Of a DNA stretch of 13,586 nt, positions 6,551-13,586 are shown one piece after another. The notes under the pieces are model-generated. The model was not told the DNA's origin and searched no databases. It was given only the letters and a program-made list of their open reading frames with translations. Numbering within the stretch: the first letter of the stretch is position 1; each line of letters starts with the position of its first letter. The position numbers and the translations under genes were made by a program. Origin of the DNA: Pseudomonadota bacterium (GTDB lineage Bacteria; Pseudomonadota; Alphaproteobacteria; Rhizobiales; Xanthobacteraceae); assembly GCA_023414975.1 (NCBI GenBank), contig JAEZMI010000103.1, positions 1 through 13,586 on the forward strand, read 5' to 3'.

Positions 6551-7390
6551 TTACTGCGTCAGTTGCTGCGCGAAGATGCCGAGCGCCTGGGCGTAGACCT
6601 CGGCCTTGTTCCAGCCGAGCAGCGCCTGGTAGTTCGGCTCGCCCGGTCTCCAGCCCGCGCCGGGGCGCCAGCCATAGCCGCGCAGATAGTTGGCGGTGGA
6701 GGCGAGCACGTCCGGGGCGCTGCGCACGAGGTCCGCGCGGCCGTCGCCGTCGAAATCGACCGCGAACTTGACATAGGAGCTGGCGAGAAACTGCGTCTGG
6801 CCGATTTCACCCGCCCAGGCGCCGCGCATCTCGTCCAGCGTCAGGTCGCCGCGCTGGTAGATGCGCAGGGCATCGAGCAACTGGGGGGTGAAGAAGTTGG
6901 TCCGTCGGCAGTCATAAGCGAGGGTGGAGAGCGAGCGCAGGATCGGCATCTTGCCGATGTTCACGCCGTAATCCGTTTCCATGCCCCAGATGGCGACGAG
7001 GATCGGGCCGGGAACGCCGTACTGGCGCTCGATGCGCGCCAGAGTCGAGCCGTATTGCTGCAGCATCTGCCGCCCCTTGGCGATGCGTCCCTTGGAAATG
7101 CGGTTCCTGATGAACTCGTCGAGGCTCACCTTGAAGTGCTTCTGGTTGCGGTCGAGGCTGATGACCTTGGTGTCGTAGGTCACGCCGTCGAGCACGCGCA
7201 GCGTTCCCGGCGCGATGCCCTGCGCCACCGCCTCGCGGCGGAAGTCGCTCATCCAGGCATCGAAGCCCGAGGCGTCGTTGCCGCAGGTGGCGGCGAGGGC
7301 CGGCGCGGCGAGGAAGAGCGAAGCGAGGGCCCCGGCCAGAAGCGCGCGGGCGCGGGGCAGGGCACGAGGGGTGGCAGGCTGGTCGAACAT
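6551..7390 (-). CDS. Lytic murein transglycosylase, MltB family (SLT_2 domain)
   Basis: This 279-residue periplasmic enzyme cleaves the MurNAc-GlcNAc bond of peptidoglycan to leave a 1,6-anhydroMurNAc end. A signal peptide covers about 1-34 (RARALLAGALASLFLAAPALA). Cys36 follows (ATCGND), but Thr at the preceding position does not fit a lipobox, so the protein is probably soluble rather than a lipoprotein. The catalytic acid is Glu138 in AIWGMETDYG. Further family motifs are AGEIGQTQFLASSY (193-206), an acidic DFDGDGRADL loop (212-221) like the calcium-binding EF-hand of E. coli Slt35/MltB, and ANYLRGYGW (233-241). No C-terminal peptidoglycan-binding repeat is present. The ATG at 7390 has GGGAGGAA just upstream; the open frame to 7483 is not protein-like. 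It follows the DUF3750 gene by 73 bases on the same strand and may be co-transcribed with it. Confidence 0.93.
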   Translation of the reverse strand: MFDQPATPRALPRARALLAGALASLFLAAPALAATCGNDASGFDAWMSDFRREAVAQGIAPGTLRVLDGVTYDTKVISLDRNQKHFKVSLDEFIRNRISKGRIAKGRQMLQQYGSTLARIERQYGVPGPILVAIWGMETDYGVNIGKMPILRSLSTLAYDCRRTNFFTPQLLDALRIYQRGDLTLDEMRGAWAGEIGQTQFLASSYVKFAVDFDGDGRADLVRSAPDVLASTANYLRGYGWRPGAGWRPGEPNYQALLGWNKAEVYAQALGIFAQQLTQ

Positions 7391-7463
7391 GGTTCCTCCC
7401 GGGGGACGCGGCATCCCCGATGAGGATGCGCGACGAGAATGAACGCGAGGTCGTTCAAAAAGA

Positions 7464-8207
7464 TCAAACGCCGATGCGTCCAAATCCGGGCAGCTTGATA
7501 GCGGGCCGGCGGATGTCGAGCCCCGCGACGGCGCCGAGCAGATTCACCTCGATCCCCTCCACCCAGGCAAGCGTCACGCCGGCATAGCCGCCGAGCGAGA
7601 GGCTGAAGCCGGTGCGTGAGGGCGCGAGGGCCACCCAGTCGCCGGCGACAGGAAAATCCTTGCCGATCGCGGTGGGCGGCAGGGCGACCGCCAGTTCCGG
7701 CACCTGCCGCACCACATGGGCGATGAAGGTGTTGGAGTTGGGGCCAGGCCAGACGTTGTAGTCGCCGTACTGGCGATAGGGATAGCTCTCCACTGCCGCG
7801 CGCAGCTTGGGGATCAGCGCGGTCGCGGCGGCGCCCGTCGCCTCGAACACGATCTCGGGTTCGTTGCCGTACCAGCGCCCGTCCGGCGCGTAGCCGTTGC
7901 GGCGGATCGGCGAGCCCCAGCCGACCTTGTCGTAGCGTTCATAGGCGCGTGCATTCGGCTCCTTGAGCACCAGCCAGGTATGGACGGCGAAGATGCCGCG
8001 CCAGCGCCCGACGCGGGCCGCATAGATGCGCACCATCGCGTCGGGATGCGCACTGGCCGCCGGCAGCGTGCCGGTGCTCGACCAGTCGGCGGTGCGCCAG
8101 TTCGCCGACCAGTCCTTCTCGTGCCATTGCACGAGAGCATGGGCGCCGAGCGGCAGGGCGAAGAACACGAGAAAGGCGAGGAGGAGCATGCGGGTCGTGC
8201 GGATCAT
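7464..8207 (-). CDS. DUF3750 family protein, exported or membrane-anchored, function unknown
   Basis: This is a 247-residue protein. An N-terminal hydrophobic stretch (TRMLLLAFLVFFALPLGAHA, about 5-24) is a signal peptide or membrane anchor, so the rest should be periplasmic. The DUF3750 core runs from about 58 to the end. It contains GIFAVHTWLVL (71-81), a Tyr-rich middle (YERYDKVGWGSP, PYRQYGDYN) and the invariant-looking WPGPNSNTF at 153-161. The end, VEGIEVNLLGAVAGLDIRRP...LPGFGRIG, is also typical of the family. No activity is established. Its position 73 bases upstream of a lytic transglycosylase, on the same strand, suggests a cell-envelope role. The ATG at 8207 is preceded by AAGG, a modest ribosome binding site. 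Confidence 0.85.
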   Translation of the reverse strand: MIRTTRMLLLAFLVFFALPLGAHALVQWHEKDWSANWRTADWSSTGTLPAASAHPDAMVRIYAARVGRWRGIFAVHTWLVLKEPNARAYERYDKVGWGSPIRRNGYAPDGRWYGNEPEIVFEATGAAATALIPKLRAAVESYPYRQYGDYNVWPGPNSNTFIAHVVRQVPELAVALPPTAIGKDFPVAGDWVALAPSRTGFSLSLGGYAGVTLAWVEGIEVNLLGAVAGLDIRRPAIKLPGFGRIGV

Positions 8208-8423
8208 GGCGCCTTAATCTGCGTGCCCAGGCGTCATCAACAAGGCTTCGCGGCCCCGCACGCGAAAAAGTGTTCGCCCGCCGAGCGCTCCCGTTCAAGG
8301 GTTTGGCGTGCGCGGGGCGGGTTCCGCGCGCCGACGGCGGCTTGCGCTGGCCCGGCCGAACGGATCAGATGACCGGCCACGGCGCGGTTCGTCATCCGCG
8401 GCCTCGCCCGGACGGGAGCGACC

Positions 8424-9848
8424 ATGGACGCAGGCGCCAGCTTTTTCGGCGAGCTTCTCGGTTCCATCGCGGAACGCGGCCGCGCGCTGCTGGACCTCGG
8501 CCGCGAGCGCCGGCCGGCGGGCGCGGTGCGGGCGGCGGGTCTCAAGGATCTCTGCGACCGGCTGCTGTCCGGCCAGGGCGAATCCTCAGGCGTGGCGCTG
8601 GCCCGCGACATCCTTCTTGCCTATGCCGGCCTGAAGACCGGTGAGCGGGTCGCCTTCTTCGAGATTCTCGCCACGCATTTCGGGCCGGACAGGGCCCGGC
8701 TGGACGCGGCCGTCGCCGCCTATGGCGCGGCGGCGCAGGAGGGCACCCCGTCCTCCGCCATCACCTGGGAACTGCACGCCGCCAGCGAACCGCGCCGGCA
8801 GGAACTGATCCGCCGCCTCAATCTCGCGCCGGGCGCGACGGGGCGGCTCGTGGCGATGCGCTGCGATCTGCTCGACGCGATGGCCCGCCGGCGCGATCTC
8901 GCCGACGTCGACCGCGACTTCATCCATCTCTTCTCCTCGTGGTTCAATCGGGGGTTCCTCGTGCTCCGCCGGATCGACTGGTCGACCCCCGCCAATGTGC
9001 TCGAAAAGATCATCCGCTATGAGGCGGTGCACGAAATCCGCGACTGGAACGACCTGCGCGCGCGCGTCGACAGCCCGGACCGGCGCTGCTACGCCTTCTT
9101 CCATCCCGCGCTGGTCGACGAGCCGCTGATCTTCGTGGAGGTCGCGCTGACCCGCGATATTCCCGCCGCCATCGGCCCCATCCTCGCGGAGAAGCGCACG
9201 CCGCTCGACCCGAGGGCGGCCCGCACCGCGGTGTTCTACTCGATCTCCAACTGCCAGCGCGGTCTCGGCGGGGTGAGCTTCGGCAATTTCCTCATCAAGC
9301 AGGTGGTGGAGGAAATCTCCCGCGAATTCCCGGAGCTGTCGCATTACGTGACGCTCTCTCCCGTCCCGACCTTCCGCTCCTGGCTGGATGAGGAACGCGC
9401 CAATCCCCAGTCGGCCCTGCTGACCGGCGAGGACCGGGCCGTGCTCGACGCGCTCGCCGCGTCGTCGCCGCCGGAGGCCGCGCTCGCCGCCGCCGCCACG
9501 CCGGTGATCGAGGCGCTCGCCGCGCATTATCTGCTGGTCGCCCGCTCCCCGAAGGGCAAGCCGCTGGACACGGTGGCGCGCTTCCATCTGGGCAACGGGG
9601 CCCGGCTGGAGCGGATCAACCCGTTCGGCGACCTTTCGGCCCGTGGCCTCGCGCAGGCCTATGGGCTGATGGTCAACTACCTCTACCGGCTCGACGAGAT
9701 CGAGGCGAATCACGAGGCGTTCTTCGACAAGGGGGAGATCGTCGCGAGCCCGCCCGTGCGCCGGCTCCTGCGTCCGGAGGGCACGGCGAAGGCGACCGCG
9801 ACACCCCCCGGCAAGCCGGACGCTCCCCCCAAGGTTCTTGCGGGTTAG
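8424..9848 (+). CDS. Malonyl-CoA decarboxylase
   Basis: This 474-residue protein catalyses malonyl-CoA to acetyl-CoA plus CO2. The helical N-terminal oligomerisation part (about 1-130) precedes a GNAT-like catalytic domain. Key motifs are RCYAFFHPALVDEPLIFVEV (221-240), FYSISNCQRGLGGVSFGNF (271-289, with the serines at 273 and 275) and RFHLGNGARLERIN (386-399). His388 corresponds to the catalytic histidine of the family, in the usual '(F)HLxNGAxxxRIN' context. The length is typical of bacterial enzymes. The last 25 residues are a Pro/Ala/Lys tail outside the domain. The ATG at 8424 has GGGAG five bases upstream. The malonate genes matB, matC and matR of the rhizobial mat operon are not adjacent. 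Instead a cyclopropane synthase gene follows after 157 bases, which suggests control of malonyl-CoA in lipid metabolism rather than malonate growth. Confidence 0.93.
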   Translation: MDAGASFFGELLGSIAERGRALLDLGRERRPAGAVRAAGLKDLCDRLLSGQGESSGVALARDILLAYAGLKTGERVAFFEILATHFGPDRARLDAAVAAYGAAAQEGTPSSAITWELHAASEPRRQELIRRLNLAPGATGRLVAMRCDLLDAMARRRDLADVDRDFIHLFSSWFNRGFLVLRRIDWSTPANVLEKIIRYEAVHEIRDWNDLRARVDSPDRRCYAFFHPALVDEPLIFVEVALTRDIPAAIGPILAEKRTPLDPRAARTAVFYSISNCQRGLGGVSFGNFLIKQVVEEISREFPELSHYVTLSPVPTFRSWLDEERANPQSALLTGEDRAVLDALAASSPPEAALAAAATPVIEALAAHYLLVARSPKGKPLDTVARFHLGNGARLERINPFGDLSARGLAQAYGLMVNYLYRLDEIEANHEAFFDKGEIVASPPVRRLLRPEGTAKATATPPGKPDAPPKVLAG

Positions 9849-9941
9849 GCCTCGCGCGGGCTGAGCGTCGCGCCGGCCCGGCCTTGCCCGGCTTCCCGGC
9901 GGCAGCCGCGCCTCGCCGCCGTTCGGCCGGGACAGGCTCGC

Positions 9942-9948
9942 CTTGACA
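9942..9948 (+). promoter_or_regulatory. Candidate -35 element (CTTGACA) for the cyclopropane synthase gene
   Basis: CTTGACA is a perfect alphaproteobacterial housekeeping -35 box in the 157-base gap after the malonyl-CoA decarboxylase gene. The -10 box expected 17-18 bases downstream (around 9966-9972, CCGGATG) is a poor match, so the promoter is only probable. If real, it places the transcript start near 9980 and supports translation from the ATG at 10006 rather than from a start further upstream. Confidence 0.45.
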
Positions 9949-10005
9949 GGGCAGGGGCGCTGGTGCCGGATGGCCCTCCCTGTTCTCGCGACGTGCGGTG
10001 CCTCC

Positions 10006-11232
10006 ATGCGGCTTCTCCCCCATTTGCTCAAGCGGTTCGTTCACAAGGGCAGCCTTGTGGTCATCGAGCCGAGCGGGGTGCGCACCGTATTCGGCAGCGG
10101 GAAGGACGGGCCGACCGTGGTCATGCGGCTGCATGACGACAAGCTCGACCGGGAACTCTTCCTCAACCCGGAGTTGGTGTCGGCGGAAGCCTACATGGAT
10201 GGCCGTCTCACCTTCGAGGACGGCTCCACCGTCTATGATTTCCTCTATCTCTTCTCCATCAACCGGCGCGGCCTCGCCGCCCATCCGGTGCAGCAGGCGC
10301 TGCGGCGCGGCTGGCGCGGGCTGAAGCGGTGGCACCAGTCCAACCCGCTGAAGAAGGCCGCCAGCAACGCGCAGAGCCATTACGACCATCCGCCGGATTT
10401 TTACCGTCTCTGGCTCGACAGCCAGATGATCTATTCCTGCGCCTATTTCCCCACCCCGGACGCCTCTCTGGAAGAGGCGCAGCAGGCCAAGCTCCGCCAT
10501 ATCGCCGCCAAGCTGAAGCTTGAGCCGGGGATGCGCGTCGCCGAGATAGGGTCCGGGTGGGGCGCGCTGGCGATCTATCTTGCCAAGCTCGGGGTCCATG
10601 TCACGGCCATCAATGTGGCGACCGAACAGCTCGCCGAATCGAAGAAGCGGGCCGAGGCGGCGGGGGTGCTCGACCGCATCACCTTTTTCGAGCGCGACTA
10701 CCGCGATCTCACCGGCACGTTCGACCGTGTGGTGTCGGTCGGCATGATGGAGCATGTCGGCGTCAACCATTTCGACGATTATTTCAACACCATCAAACGG
10801 TTGCTGGCCCCCGGCGGGTTTGCGATGATCCATGCCATCGGCCGCATGTCGCCGCCTGGCACGACGGCGCCCTTCATCCGCAAATACATCTTCCCGGGTG
10901 GCTATGTGCCGGCCATGTCCGAGGTCTTCACCTCGCTGGAGCGGGTGGGGTTATGGACGGCGGACTGCGAGTTCCTGCGTCTGCACTATTACTGGACCAT
11001 CAAGCACTGGCGGCAGAATTTCGAGGCCGTCCGTCCTCAGGTCGTGGCCATGATGGGCGAGCGCTTCACCCGCATGTGGGAGTTTTATCTCGTCGCCGTG
11101 GAACTCGGCTTCCTGCACGGCTCCAACATGGTGTTCCAGCTTCTTCTGGCCAATGAGCGCGACGCGGTGCCGGTGATCCGCGATTTCATCACCGATGACG
11201 AGCGGGCGCTGGCGGCGCGGATGCCGGCCTGA
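10006..11232 (+). CDS. cfa: Cyclopropane-fatty-acyl-phospholipid synthase
   Basis: This 408-residue cytoplasmic enzyme is expected to act at the inner membrane. It transfers a methylene group from S-adenosylmethionine to double bonds in phospholipid acyl chains. An N-terminal lipid-interaction domain (about 1-110) is followed by the methyltransferase domain. Motifs are SHYDHPPDFYRLWLD (124-138), SCAYF with Cys145, the SAM-binding VAEIGSGWGALA (178-189), MMEHVG with Glu249, YIFPGGYVP (294-302) and LHYYWTIKHW (326-335). The ATG at 10006 is chosen because family members begin just before a basic amphipathic stretch like MRLLPHLLKRFVHKGSL. In-frame alternatives at 9943 (TTG) and 9970 (ATG) would add an unrelated segment, and 9943 coincides with a likely -35 box. 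No clear Shine-Dalgarno is visible. Related methyltransferases include fatty-acid-modifying enzymes, so the exact acyl product is not certain. Confidence 0.9.
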   Translation: MRLLPHLLKRFVHKGSLVVIEPSGVRTVFGSGKDGPTVVMRLHDDKLDRELFLNPELVSAEAYMDGRLTFEDGSTVYDFLYLFSINRRGLAAHPVQQALRRGWRGLKRWHQSNPLKKAASNAQSHYDHPPDFYRLWLDSQMIYSCAYFPTPDASLEEAQQAKLRHIAAKLKLEPGMRVAEIGSGWGALAIYLAKLGVHVTAINVATEQLAESKKRAEAAGVLDRITFFERDYRDLTGTFDRVVSVGMMEHVGVNHFDDYFNTIKRLLAPGGFAMIHAIGRMSPPGTTAPFIRKYIFPGGYVPAMSEVFTSLERVGLWTADCEFLRLHYYWTIKHWRQNFEAVRPQVVAMMGERFTRMWEFYLVAVELGFLHGSNMVFQLLLANERDAVPVIRDFITDDERALAARMPA

Positions 11233-11240
11233 CCACAGGC

Positions 11241-11258
11241 CGGCTCCGGCCGGAGCCG
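11241..11258 (+). repeat. 18-bp perfect palindrome just after the cfa stop codon
   Basis: CGGCTCCGGCCGGAGCCG is a perfect inverted repeat starting 9 bases after the cfa stop. As RNA it forms a 7-bp GC stem with a GGCC loop. No T run follows, so it is not a canonical intrinsic terminator. It may pause transcription or protect the 3' end. Confidence 0.45.
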
Positions 11259-11325
11259 CCGCGTTGACCCGCCGGCGGTGGAAGGCGCGATCTTGAGCGC
11301 CACGAGGGGATCGACCGGATTGACG

Positions 11326-11350
11326 GGAACTTTTACACCTATGCTTAGTT
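11326..11350 (+). promoter_or_regulatory. Candidate EcfG-type promoter upstream of the phytochrome kinase gene
   Basis: GGAAC (11326-11330), 16 bases, AGTT (11347-11350) matches the EcfG consensus GGAAC-N16/17-CGTT with one mismatch in the -10 element. The spacing is identical to the perfect site before the PRC-barrel gene in this window. It lies 142 bases before the GTG start of the phytochrome. A TTGACG hexamer at 11320-11325 directly abuts it and could be a housekeeping -35 box, but a matching -10 is not clear. Confidence 0.45.
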
Positions 11351-11491
11351 AGCCGCGTTGGTACCGTCAGCCGAAGCTTGCAACCCATGCCCGCCCCAGT
11401 GAATGCCCCGTCGCGGCGGGTTTTGCCCCCATCAATGATCGTTTCCGTACCGACCCGCGCCGCCCGGCGCGTGGCGCGGTGAGGGCGCATC

Positions 11492-13586
11492 GTGCAGGCA
11501 TCCGTTGATCTTACCAATTGCGACCGCGAACCCATCCATGTCCCCGGCGCGATTCAGTGCCATGGCTGCCTGATCGTCTGTGACGGGCAGGGGGGGCTGG
11601 TCCGTCGCCACTCCACGAACGCGCCGCAGATGCTCGATCTGCCCGACGACATCATTGGGCGGGATCTGGCGGAACTGATCGGCGTGGATGCGGCCGAGCG
11701 CATTCGCGGGGCGCTTGATCGCGGCGCCGCCGAGCCCTCGGCCCCAGCCCTGCTGTTCGGCCTCTCGCTCGCCTCGGGCGTGCGCTTCGATGTCGCCGTT
11801 CATGCCTATGCGGGCAATGCCATCATCGAGTTCGAGCCGCCTTCCGCCGAGGACGGGCCGGCGCTCGATCTTGCGCGTTCCCTCTTCGCCCGCGTGCGCG
11901 GCGAGCGCGATATCGACAAGCTGCTGGAGCACTCGACTCGGTTGCTCCGCACGACGCTCGGCTATGACCGGGTCATGATCTATCGCTTCGCGCCCGATGG
12001 CTCCGGCCAGGTGGTCACCGAGGACAAGCGCGAGGATCTGGAGAGCTTCCTCTACCAGTGGTTCCCGGCCAGCGACATTCCCCAGCAGGCCCGTGAGCTT
12101 TATTTGCGCAACATCATCCGCGTGATCGGCGATGCCAGTGGTGAGCGCTGCACACTGGCCCCGTTCGAGGAGGAGATGGACGAGCCGACCGACCTGTCCT
12201 TTGCGCATCTGCGCTCGGTATCGCCCATCCATCTCGAATATCTGCGCAACATGGGCGTCGCCGCCTCCATGTCGATTTCGGTGGTGGTGGACGGCTCCCT
12301 GTGGGGGCTGGTCGCCTGCCACCATTATTCGCCGCGCGTCCTGCCGATGTCGGAGCGCGTGGCGGCGGAGATGTTCGGCGCCTTTTTCGCGCTGCATCTG
12401 CAGGCTCTCCGGCAGAAGCGCACGCTGGACGTCGCCACCAACGCGAGGCGGGCGCTCGACCGTTTCCTCAGGCTTGCCTCGCAGCATGAGGATGTCGGCG
12501 AATTGCTGCGCACCCATATGGGCGAATTCGCCAAGCTGATGCCGTGCGACGGCATCGGTTTGTGGCTCGGCGGGGAATGGAGCGTTCAGGGCGCGGTGCC
12601 GCCCACCTCCGCCGTGCCTGGTCTCATCGCCCATGTCGGCCCGCAGGCGGACGGCAAGGTCTGGGCGACGGATTCCATTTCGCGGGAGTGGCCGGAGGCG
12701 CAGGAGTTCAGCGCCACAGCCGCCGGCGTGCTCGCTCTGCCCTTGTCGCAGCTCCCGCGTGACTATCTGTTCTTCTTCCGCAAGGAGATCATTCATACGC
12801 TCGACTGGGCCGGACGCCCCGAGAAGAACTACGAGACCGGGCCGCTCGGCGACCGGCTGACGCCGCGCAAGAGCTTCGCCATCTGGAAGGAGACGGTGCG
12901 CCACCAGTCCACCCCGTGGACCGAGGGCGACCGCGAGATCGCCGAGGCCGCGCGCTCGACGCTCGTCGAGATCGTGCTGCGTCACAGCGAGCTGATGGCC
13001 GACGAGCGCGAGAAGGCGGATACGCGCCAGCGCATGCTCAATGAGGAGCTGAACCACCGCGTCAAGAACATCCTCGCCGTCATCAAGTCGCTGGTGGAGC
13101 ACTCGCTGCAGGATGGGCGCAGCACGCAGGACTATGTGGAAAGCCTGCGCGGGCGCATCCAGGCTCTGGCGGTGGCCCACGATCAGGTGGTGCGCGGGGC
13201 CGGCGGGGGTTCGCTCGGGGAACTGCTGCGCGCCGAACTCTCACCCTATGGCGGCACCGCGACCCGCGCGGCACTGAACGGGCCCACCGTGTGGCTCGAT
13301 GCGCGCGCTTTCTCGGTGATGGCGCTGGTGTTGCACGAACTGTCCACCAATGCCGCGAAATACGGCGCGCTCTCCAGTCCCGGCGGGCGAGTCGAGGTGA
13401 ACTGGCGGCTGGTCGATGACGGCGGCTGCGAGGTCGTCTGGCGCGAGGTCGGCGGCCCTCCGGTGAAGCGCAGCGGGCGCTCCGGCTTCGGCACGGCGCT
13501 GATCGACCGCGCCGTTCCCTATGATCTCGGCGGCGAGAGCGAGATGCGGTTCGAGCCGAAGGGACTGACGGCCCGCTTCCTTCTCC
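11492..13586 (+). CDS. Bacteriophytochrome with HWE-family histidine kinase output (3' end cut by window edge)
   Basis: Residues 1-698 are present and the frame is still open at the edge. This is a biliverdin-binding red/far-red photoreceptor kinase with the order PAS (about 10-110), GAF (130-295), PHY (310-495) and HWE kinase (510 onward). Cys10 in TNCDREPIHVPG is the expected biliverdin attachment site. The GAF domain has YRFAPDGSG, the signature PASDIP (192-197, Asp195), His247 in SPIHLEYL and His277 in CHHYSPR. The PHY tongue has LDWAGRPEK and PRKSF (458-462). The phosphoacceptor is His522 in ELNHRVKN. The N box is HELSTNAAKYGALS (from 615), and the HWE hallmark WRE is at 650-652. The start must be GTG 11492: an in-frame TGA lies at 11480-11482, and GAGG sits seven bases before the GTG. 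No heme oxygenase or response regulator is visible in the window. Confidence 0.95.
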   Translation, partial: MQASVDLTNCDREPIHVPGAIQCHGCLIVCDGQGGLVRRHSTNAPQMLDLPDDIIGRDLAELIGVDAAERIRGALDRGAAEPSAPALLFGLSLASGVRFDVAVHAYAGNAIIEFEPPSAEDGPALDLARSLFARVRGERDIDKLLEHSTRLLRTTLGYDRVMIYRFAPDGSGQVVTEDKREDLESFLYQWFPASDIPQQARELYLRNIIRVIGDASGERCTLAPFEEEMDEPTDLSFAHLRSVSPIHLEYLRNMGVAASMSISVVVDGSLWGLVACHHYSPRVLPMSERVAAEMFGAFFALHLQALRQKRTLDVATNARRALDRFLRLASQHEDVGELLRTHMGEFAKLMPCDGIGLWLGGEWSVQGAVPPTSAVPGLIAHVGPQADGKVWATDSISREWPEAQEFSATAAGVLALPLSQLPRDYLFFFRKEIIHTLDWAGRPEKNYETGPLGDRLTPRKSFAIWKETVRHQSTPWTEGDREIAEAARSTLVEIVLRHSELMADEREKADTRQRMLNEELNHRVKNILAVIKSLVEHSLQDGRSTQDYVESLRGRIQALAVAHDQVVRGAGGGSLGELLRAELSPYGGTATRAALNGPTVWLDARAFSVMALVLHELSTNAAKYGALSSPGGRVEVNWRLVDDGGCEVVWREVGGPPVKRSGRSGFGTALIDRAVPYDLGGESEMRFEPKGLTARFLL

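Noticed and set aside
4518..6596. Very long open frame (692 codons) on the plus strand opposite the GMC oxidoreductase gene and overlapping mepA
   Set aside because: Its translation is low-complexity Arg/Ala/Gly/His with no recognisable domain, while the opposite strand encodes a clear GMC enzyme with all motifs. It is a product of high GC content and codon bias.
6551..7390. Lytic transglycosylase as an outer-membrane lipoprotein like E. coli MltB
   Set aside because: The cysteine after the signal peptide is preceded by Thr (AATC), which does not fit the lipobox requirement for Gly, Ala or Ser at that position.
7440..7457. Small hairpin TGAACG/CGTTCA between the DUF3750 and transglycosylase genes as a terminator
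   Set aside because: The stem is only 6 bp and moderate in GC, and on the transcribed strand it is not followed by a T run. The two genes are more likely read together.
9897..9921. CGGCGGC/GCCGCCG inverted repeat after the malonyl-CoA decarboxylase gene as a terminator
   Set aside because: The loop is 11 bases and no T tract follows. Such repeats are expected by chance in sequence this GC-rich.
11407..11424. CCCG-loop-CGGG-TTTT in the phytochrome leader as an intrinsic terminator for cfa
   Set aside because: A stem of only 4 bp is too short to terminate reliably, and it lies about 175 bases after the cfa stop.
11432..13180. 582-codon open frame on the minus strand opposite the phytochrome gene
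   Set aside because: No domain or start-site signal is present, and the plus strand carries intact PAS-GAF-PHY-HWE motifs across the same region.

Overview
The window is GC-rich, densely coded DNA from an alphaproteobacterium, most likely a member of the Hyphomicrobiales (Rhizobiales). The evidence is the codon use, a DUF3750 protein, a solitary malonyl-CoA decarboxylase, a bacteriophytochrome with an HWE-type histidine kinase, and two promoter candidates of the EcfG (general stress response) type. Genus cannot be fixed from sequence reading alone. No tRNA, rRNA, CRISPR array, insertion sequence or prophage was seen. The layout looks like ordinary chromosome, and no stretch longer than 300 bases lacks a gene.

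Layout, left to right. (1) A partial MBL-fold hydrolase on the minus strand runs off the left edge and is divergent from lepA (elongation factor 4, plus strand). (2) lepA converges on a small PRC-barrel gene (minus) across a strong hairpin terminator that can serve both. (3) The PRC-barrel gene is divergent from a tight two-gene operon (plus): a Tat-exported L,D-transpeptidase and the murein endopeptidase mepA, separated by 4 bases. (4) mepA converges on a GMC-family flavin oxidoreductase (minus), with the two stop codons overlapping. (5) Upstream of the oxidoreductase, on the same strand, lie an MltB-type lytic transglycosylase and a DUF3750 protein. (6) Divergent from these are malonyl-CoA decarboxylase and a cyclopropane-fatty-acyl-phospholipid synthase (both plus). 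(7) The right end is a large phytochrome histidine kinase (plus) that begins at a GTG codon at 11492 and is cut by the window edge.

How the genes fit together. Three enzymes of peptidoglycan remodelling (L,D-transpeptidase, MepA, MltB-like transglycosylase) lie within about 4.5 kb, with a DUF3750 envelope protein beside the transglycosylase. Two genes touch lipid metabolism: malonyl-CoA turnover and cyclopropanation of membrane phospholipids. A unifying idea, inferred rather than shown, is envelope maintenance under stress and light. The PRC-barrel gene has a textbook EcfG promoter (GGAAC-N16-CGTT), the phytochrome gene has a close match (GGAAC-N16-AGTT), and HWE kinases are known elsewhere to feed the general stress response.

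No clearly new multi-gene system was found. The observations most worth checking are the paired EcfG-type promoters, a decayed second YkuD-like domain in the L,D-transpeptidase, a 26-bp near-perfect palindrome upstream of the oxidoreductase, a cysteine cluster around the phytochrome chromophore site, and a possible degenerate papain-like signature in the DUF3750 protein.
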